DNA from: JAFGBI01 sp964480725
Lineage (GTDB): Bacteria; Myxococcota_A; Polyangia; Polyangiales; Polyangiaceae
Direction: 5' to 3'
Length of the DNA stretch: 64,000 nt
Assembly (NCBI GenBank): GCA_964480725.1
Contig: CAYZQO010000025.1
Location: 1-64,000 of the forward strand
The position numbers and the translations under genes were made by a program. Below the pieces are notes generated by a model. It worked only from the letters and a program-made list of their open reading frames with translations, ran no database searches and had not been told where the DNA came from. Position 1 is the first letter of the stretch, and the number at the start of each line of letters is the position of its first letter. Shown here piece by piece: positions 59,291 through 64,000 of the stretch.

Positions 59291-61956
59291 TTCTTGTCGT
59301 CCTCCTTGAAGCTCTTCACCCCCTCGGCGACCTTGGGGTTCATCAGCTCATGGTAGGCCCGGCTGGCGAGCGTACCGGTTTCGCCCTCGGCGTCGCGCAG
59401 GGCGAGGAGCACGCCCTGCTCCTTCATGAACTTGAGGGTCCGGATCGCCCCCTCCCGAAGCTCCTTGTCCTGCCCGCGCGCCATTTCGGCCAGGCGGTAG
59501 CGCAGCACCACGCGGGTGAAGGAGTGCGGCCCGTTGTCGAAGTGCAGGTTGTCGAACTGCGCCTCCAGCTGGGCCCGCGCCCACTCCTGCGGGGTCTGGG
59601 CGATCTCGACGCGCGAGACGGCCACGGCGTTGTCCACCCAGCGGAAGATCCGCCCCTTCTCCAGGTCCTCGATCGACCAGTAACCGAAGGTCCGATAGTA
59701 GAGCTCTTGGAGCTCGTCGAGCGCCGGCTTGCGGACCGCCTCCTCCAGGGTGCCGTACATGGCGACCGCCCGTGCCGCGGTCTGCGGCGTCCCGCCCAAG
59801 ATGAGCGCCAGGGCCGCGTCGTTGACCATCGCCTGGTCCTTCATCATCTCGAAGAGCTTGTCCTGCACCGCGGCGTCGAGGCCCGCTTTGCCGATGGCGC
59901 GGGCCACCTGGTGCCGCGTCTTCAGCTCCGAGTCGGGCACCAGCAGCTCGAGCAACGCGGGCGCAGTGCCGGGCACGGGGCGCTGGATCAGCGTCTCCAG
60001 CAGGCAGCCGCGGACGAACTGGTCGTTCTTCTGGGGTTTGTCCGCCTTCTTGATGGTCTCGGCGACCTTGACCATGTCGTCGGGAGTCGCCACCCAGGCG
60101 AGCGCCGCGCAGGCCGCCTCGCGGCTCTGCTCGTTCTCCTTCGGCTCCAGGATGTAATCCATCAGCGGCTTGAAGGCCTTCGGATCGCCCCACTCGCTCA
60201 TGCCGTCGGCGGCGCCGACGCCGACCGCGCGCAGGGTCATGCCGAGGATGGCGAGGCCCCCCTGCAGGAGGCTCTCCATCGTCACGTCGATCTCCTGGGG
60301 CCGCCGCTTGAGGGCCTTCTCGAAGACGCCCCACGTCGGCTGGTCCTTGAGCTTTCCGGCGTAGCGCATGGCGCTCTGCGCGATCACCCACTCCTCCGGC
60401 ATGGGGGGCTGCTGGCCCTCCTTGGGGAGCGGCGCGTCCGGGTTGGCCCATTTGCGCAGCGCGTCGACGTCCTTGGTCGACTGCATCGCCGCCAGCGCGC
60501 GCAGGCCGTTGGCGTGCGGGGACGGCAGCTCGTGGACCCAGAAGATGACGGCGTCCTCGGCCTGCTCCCGGATCTGCTCCAGCTTGTCCGGGTGCAGGAA
60601 CGCCAGGTCCGCGATCATGCGCGCAGCCACGACGCGCTCGTTGTCATCGCGCTTGAGCAGCATCTCGTAGTCGGTGTCGTCGCTGTAGATCTTCAGCGGG
60701 TCCATGCGGAGCCGCTTGGCGAGGGTCGGCACCGCCCGAATGTCGCCGATGTTCGCCAGCGCGAACGCCGTGCGCGTCTGCCAGTGGATGTGGGGCTTCT
60801 TGTCCAGGTACCCCGCCAGCGAGTCCCCGCCCCGCGGGTCGTTCAGGCCGAAGGTCCCGGCGTCGCGGGCGCCCTCGACGAGGTCCAGGATCTGCTTGGT
60901 CTGGAACCAGGCGCGGTCGGGGTCGGTCGCGTCGACGGTTTCGAGCGCGAGGACCAGACCCTTGGTGCCGACGCCATCGCGCAACGCCAAGAGGTAGAGC
61001 TTCCGGCTCTCCTTGTCGGCGCCGCGGAGCATCTTGAGCAGCGGCTCGCGCGCCCGCTCGTCGCCGATCTGACCCAGCCCAGGCGCTGCCTGCCGCGAGA
61101 TCTCCTTGTCTTCGTCCTCCAGCAGGCCGATGAGCACGTCCGTGTACTTGGGGTCGGCATGCCGGGACAGCACGGTGGCGACGAGCTGTCGCACCGCCGC
61201 GCTCTCGTCCTTGGCGAACCCCGCGAGTTGGTCGAGGGAGACGAGGTTGACGATCTTGTTGGGATCGAACGCGACCATGCCGTCGAGGCGCTGCACCTTC
61301 GAGAGATGGCCGATCCGGTAGAGCGTCATGATCTGGTCGATCGCCGACCCCTCGCCGAGCTCCACCAGGGCCCAGGCGATCTGCGGCTTGTCGGCGGGCC
61401 CCGCCTCCTTGAGCGCCGCCAGAAGCGCAGGCTTCGCCTTCTCGCCGAGGGGGAGCCCGTATTCGGCCAGCGCGGTGGCAGCCTGGGCGCGGATGGGCTC
61501 TTCGACGTGCTTGAGGGCCGCGATGCACAGATCGACCCCCTCCGGGTCCTTGGCCCAGGCGAGCTGCTTGAGGGCCTCCATCCGGAGCTCGTTGCTGCGA
61601 TCGGAGGCGGCCCACCGGCGCCACTCGGCGACCTGCTGGTCCGCGGGCATCACGAAGATGCTCTTCTCGATCTCCACGGCCTGCTCAACGCCGATGCGCT
61701 TCTCCTCCGCCTTGAAGCCCACGAACAGGAACGCGACCAGCCCGCCCACGGCGAGCAGCCCCACGATGATGGCGACGGGACCGATGGCGCCGCGCTTGAA
61801 ATTGGCGGTCCCCACGTCGTCGAGCGCCGCGGCGCTGCGGCCGCCACCCGGCGGATCCGGCGGGAGATCCCCGTCGTCGGGGGGGAACTTGGCACCCAGC
61901 ACGCGGTGGGTGGGGTCCATGGCCTGCGACAGGGTCGGCTGAGTCGGTTCGCGCAT
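59287..61956 (-). CDS. HEAT-repeat membrane protein
   Basis: 889 residues. Cytoplasmic disordered N-terminus, one membrane segment (about 57-79, GPVAIIVGLLAVGGLVAFLF), then about 800 residues of helical repeats of HEAT/PBS type (DLCIAALKHVEEPIRAQAAT, LIGLLEDEDKEISRQAAPGL, AALAWVATPDDMVKVAETIK). The soluble part should lie outside the cytoplasmic membrane. GGAGA lies seven bases before the ATG at 61956. It starts a three-gene minus-strand run with the MopE-motif lipoprotein and the DnaJ-CTD-like protein, two of which overlap. The three could form an envelope complex. That link is inferred. Confidence 0.85.
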   Translation of the reverse strand: MREPTQPTLSQAMDPTHRVLGAKFPPDDGDLPPDPPGGGRSAAALDDVGTANFKRGAIGPVAIIVGLLAVGGLVAFLFVGFKAEEKRIGVEQAVEIEKSIFVMPADQQVAEWRRWAASDRSNELRMEALKQLAWAKDPEGVDLCIAALKHVEEPIRAQAATALAEYGLPLGEKAKPALLAALKEAGPADKPQIAWALVELGEGSAIDQIMTLYRIGHLSKVQRLDGMVAFDPNKIVNLVSLDQLAGFAKDESAAVRQLVATVLSRHADPKYTDVLIGLLEDEDKEISRQAAPGLGQIGDERAREPLLKMLRGADKESRKLYLLALRDGVGTKGLVLALETVDATDPDRAWFQTKQILDLVEGARDAGTFGLNDPRGGDSLAGYLDKKPHIHWQTRTAFALANIGDIRAVPTLAKRLRMDPLKIYSDDTDYEMLLKRDDNERVVAARMIADLAFLHPDKLEQIREQAEDAVIFWVHELPSPHANGLRALAAMQSTKDVDALRKWANPDAPLPKEGQQPPMPEEWVIAQSAMRYAGKLKDQPTWGVFEKALKRRPQEIDVTMESLLQGGLAILGMTLRAVGVGAADGMSEWGDPKAFKPLMDYILEPKENEQSREAACAALAWVATPDDMVKVAETIKKADKPQKNDQFVRGCLLETLIQRPVPGTAPALLELLVPDSELKTRHQVARAIGKAGLDAAVQDKLFEMMKDQAMVNDAALALILGGTPQTAARAVAMYGTLEEAVRKPALDELQELYYRTFGYWSIEDLEKGRIFRWVDNAVAVSRVEIAQTPQEWARAQLEAQFDNLHFDNGPHSFTRVVLRYRLAEMARGQDKELREGAIRTLKFMKEQGVLLALRDAEGETGTLASRAYHELMNPKVAEGVKSFKEDDKK

Positions 61957-62153
61957 GACAGTTCTCCAGCGCCGGGCGGGGGACCGAGCCTCGAGACGCC
62001 CGACATGGCTCGGGTCCGGCGAGCCTCGATTCCACCGGGAGCGGCCCGACCTTATCCCAAGCCGCGACGATTGGCGACGAATAGGGAGCCGATGTGGGCA
62101 GTCAGCTGCTAGCTTGCCGACGCACGAGCGTGGCGGGAGGGTCGCGCTTCGGC

Positions 62154-62159
62154 TAGAAA
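62154..62159 (+). promoter_or_regulatory. candidate leaderless -10 of the second CPBP gene
   Basis: TAGAAA in an AT-rich patch, six bases before the GTG at 62166. No clear -35 and no Shine-Dalgarno. Confidence 0.35.
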
Positions 62160-62165
62160 AATCCC

Positions 62166-62903
62166 GTGCCCGCGGATTCGCCACCGTCTCCTCTCGAGCG
62201 CCCAAACGGTGCGACGTTCGGTCGCCCCCTGCTCGTGGCGCTCGTGGTCACCGCGGCGACCACGGCGGTATCGCGGGGCCTGCCCCTAGACTACCAGGCG
62301 CTCGGAGTGGCCGCGGTCTTCCTGGGGGCCGCGTACCTCCTCGTGGTGCGCGGCGATGACACCCAGGCGATCCGCCGTCACGGTCTGTCCCTCGGGGGCC
62401 TGGTCGAGACGGAGCCGCTCGACGGGCGTCGCCTGCTCCGCTCGGGCGTGACGGCCGCAGGGTGGGCGGCGCTGACGGCGGCGGTGGCGTTCCCCGCGTT
62501 CTGGGCCGGGGTCCTGCTGTGGTGGCAGCCGCGCGGAGCGTTCTCACCCACCGCGCCCCCCGATCTGGCGAGCGAGGCCCTCGGCCAGGTCCTGGTCATC
62601 GCGCTGCCGGAAGAAGCCTTCTACCGCGGCTACCTGCAGACCTCGCTGGACGCGGCGGTGCCGCCACGTCGGCGCTGGCTCGGCGCGCGGGTCGGGTGGG
62701 CGATCCCGCTGACGAGCCTGATCTTCGCGCTGGGCCACTTCGCGACCGAGCTGTCTCCGGCGCGATTGGCCGTTTTCTTTCCCTCCCTGGTGTTCGGCTG
62801 GCTCCGCGCCCGAACCGGCGGCATCGGCGCCGCCATCGCCTTCCACGCGGCGTGCAACCTCTTCTCCGTCTTTCTCGCCCGCGCCTACGGCCTGCTGCCC
62901 TGA
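62166..62903 (+). CDS. CPBP intramembrane protease (possible myxosortase-like)
   Basis: 245 residues with six or so membrane segments. Motifs: PEEAFYRGYLQ (EExxxR), FALGHF (FxxxH) and HAACNLF (HxxxN), so the glutamic protease site is complete. This is a different branch from the CPBP protein at 5963 (longer N-terminal part, EEAFYRGYLQT). Some CPBP proteases in this phylum (MrtC/MrtX myxosortases) cut MYXO-CTERM signals. Whether this one does cannot be decided here, and no protein in the window ends in such a signal. nadC follows 46 bases downstream. Confidence 0.85.
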   Translation: MPADSPPSPLERPNGATFGRPLLVALVVTAATTAVSRGLPLDYQALGVAAVFLGAAYLLVVRGDDTQAIRRHGLSLGGLVETEPLDGRRLLRSGVTAAGWAALTAAVAFPAFWAGVLLWWQPRGAFSPTAPPDLASEALGQVLVIALPEEAFYRGYLQTSLDAAVPPRRRWLGARVGWAIPLTSLIFALGHFATELSPARLAVFFPSLVFGWLRARTGGIGAAIAFHAACNLFSVFLARAYGLLP

Positions 62904-62949
62904 ACGGCCAGCGCCCTCGCTCGGCCCGCGCTATCCCTCCAACCCAGCC

Positions 62950-63798
62950 ATGATCCCCAGCGTCGTCCTCCGTGAAGCGATCGAGCGGGCCCTCCTCGAG
63001 GACCTCGCCGGCGGTGATCTCACCACCGAGGCCACGGTCGACGAGGACACGCGCGCGCTGGGGCGCGCCGTCGCGCAAGCACCGCTCGTCGCCTGTGGGG
63101 CGGACGTCTTCGCGGCGGTCTTCGTCACCCTCGATCCGAGCCTGCGCGTGGAGCGGCTGGTGGACGACGGCGCCGAGGTTGCGGCCGGCACGGGCCTCTG
63201 GGTGGTGGAGGGCGCCGCGCGCTCGATCCTGCTCGGTGAGCGGACAGCGCTCAACTTCGTGCAGCGGCTCTCCGGGATCGCGACCCAGACGCGGCGCTAC
63301 GTGGCCGCCCTCCCGTCGGGCTCGCGGACGCGCATCACCGACACCCGCAAGACGACGCCGGGGCTGCGCGCGCTCGAGCGCTACGCGGTCCGCTGCGGCG
63401 GCGCGCACAACCATCGCGACGCGCTCGGCGCCGGCGTGCTGATCAAGGACAATCACATCGCGGCGGCGGGCGGCGTCTCGGCGGCGGTCGAGCGAGCCCG
63501 GGCGCGCGCCCCCCACACGGCCCGCATCGAGGTCGAGGTCGAGTCCCTGGCGATGCTCGACGTGGCGCTCGCGGCGGGAGCGGACGTCGTCATGCTCGAC
63601 AACTTCGCCCCCGACGCGCTCCGCGCGGCCGTGGAGCGCGCGCGGGGCCGAGCCCTGGTCGAGGTGTCGGGCCGCGTCACGCTCGAACGCATCGCCGAGC
63701 TCGGGGCGCTGGGCGTGGACGTGGTGAGCGTCGGTGCGCTCACCCACTCGGTGCCGTCGAGCGACATCTCGCTCGACGTGACCCGCGTCGGCGAGTGA
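62950..63798 (+). CDS. nadC: quinolinate phosphoribosyltransferase (nicotinate-nucleotide pyrophosphorylase)
   Basis: Converts quinolinate and PRPP to nicotinate mononucleotide in NAD synthesis. 282 residues. The N-terminal ALLEDLAGGDLTTEATVDED, ERTALNFVQRLSGIATQTRR, the substrate-binding ITDTRKTTPGLRALERYAVR, CGGAHNHRDALGAGVLIKDN and the barrel strand ADVVMLDNFAPDAL are all family signatures. The length is normal. birA follows 24 bases downstream in the same direction, a frequent pairing. nadA and nadB are not in the window. Confidence 0.97.
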   Translation: MIPSVVLREAIERALLEDLAGGDLTTEATVDEDTRALGRAVAQAPLVACGADVFAAVFVTLDPSLRVERLVDDGAEVAAGTGLWVVEGAARSILLGERTALNFVQRLSGIATQTRRYVAALPSGSRTRITDTRKTTPGLRALERYAVRCGGAHNHRDALGAGVLIKDNHIAAAGGVSAAVERARARAPHTARIEVEVESLAMLDVALAAGADVVMLDNFAPDALRAAVERARGRALVEVSGRVTLERIAELGALGVDVVSVGALTHSVPSSDISLDVTRVGE

Positions 63799-63822
63799 CG
63801 GGTCCCGAGGAGGGAAGAGCCG

Positions 63823-64000
63823 GTGCAGCCCTCCCGCTTTGACGCCGGTCGCTTCGCGGACCTCGCCGCGCGGCACGGCCTGGAGCTCGGGCTACCGCTC
63901 GAGGTGCTCGACCGCACGACCTCGACCATGGACGCGGCCTTCGGGACCGCTCGTTCGGGCGCCCCCCACGGGGCGGTGGTGGTCGCCGAGGCGCAGTCGG
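63823..64000 (+). CDS. birA: biotin--[acetyl-CoA-carboxylase] ligase, N-terminal part (cut by window edge)
   Basis: 59 residues are present. LEVLDRTTSTMDAAFGTARS then GAPHGAVVVAEAQS match the start of the biotin protein ligase catalytic domain (the STMDxA helix and the strand before the GRGRxGR biotin-binding loop, which would follow just beyond the edge). Only about 25 residues precede this, so the protein lacks the N-terminal DNA-binding domain of bifunctional BirA and is a monofunctional ligase. GTG start at 63823 with AGGAGGG about eight bases ahead. Probably co-transcribed with nadC. Confidence 0.85.
   Translation, partial: MQPSRFDAGRFADLAARHGLELGLPLEVLDRTTSTMDAAFGTARSGAPHGAVVVAEAQS

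Overview
This is about 64 kb of very GC-rich DNA (visibly around 70%) with dense genes on both strands. It carries about 52 protein-coding genes and shows no rRNA, tRNA, CRISPR array, transposase or phage gene. The content points to a myxobacterium-like member of the Myxococcota (formerly Deltaproteobacteria). The evidence is a CarD/CdnL regulator, a Pknb-type Ser/Thr kinase and a PP2C phosphatase, FHA, TPR and HEAT proteins, many lipoproteins, long Pro/Ala-rich disordered tails, a 43-copy Cys-rich repeat protein and an HD-GYP response regulator. Both ends cut genes (ftsH at the left, birA at the right).

Layout. 1-4.5 kb (minus): ftsH, tilS, a small Cys protein, a lipoprotein and mnmA. 4.5-5.9 kb (minus): a small type III secretion inner-rod-like protein downstream of a FliA/WhiG-type sigma factor. 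6-8.9 kb (plus): a CPBP protease, a REC-GAF-HD-GYP regulator and lipB. 8.9-13 kb (minus): an ACT-domain protein coupled to a Ser/Thr kinase, a PduO-type cobalamin adenosyltransferase, CdnL and an HU/IHF-like protein. 13.2-17.5 kb (minus): two overlapping GT-C-like membrane proteins. 17.6-25.5 kb: histidine kinase, M23 peptidase, TPR protein, Fe-S aldo/keto reductase, low-complexity membrane protein, PP2C phosphatase. 25.5-31 kb: a double-length UvrA of 1827 residues. 31-35.9 kb: METTL20-like methyltransferase, smpB, and an ECF sigma / TPR membrane protein / envelope protein operon with a divergent acidic lipoprotein. 36-43.5 kb: double-FHA protein, the Cys-repeat protein, and a NapH-NapG-like ferredoxin with a DUF362 protein. 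43.9-46.6 kb: rpmE, prfA, an unknown and a lipoprotein. 46.7-54.4 kb: psd coupled to a methyltransferase with a long disordered arm, a peptidase-MA-like protein and a DUF4175-like protein. 54.5-64 kb: small conserved proteins, an Fe-S electron-transfer membrane protein, a J-less DnaJ-CTD-like membrane protein, a MopE-motif lipoprotein, a HEAT protein, a second CPBP protease, nadC and birA.

Most genes are core or lineage-typical. The items most worth a second look are the SctI-like/FliA-type sigma pair without any other secretion gene, the 43-repeat Cys-rich protein, the tandem UvrA, the tail-anchored DnaJ-CTD-like protein, the kinase-ACT pair, and a repeated architecture in which a -10-like hexamer sits 6-11 bases before the start codon, which suggests leaderless transcripts. 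I see no complete new multi-gene system. Functions are assigned by reading motifs in translated sequence, with no database search.
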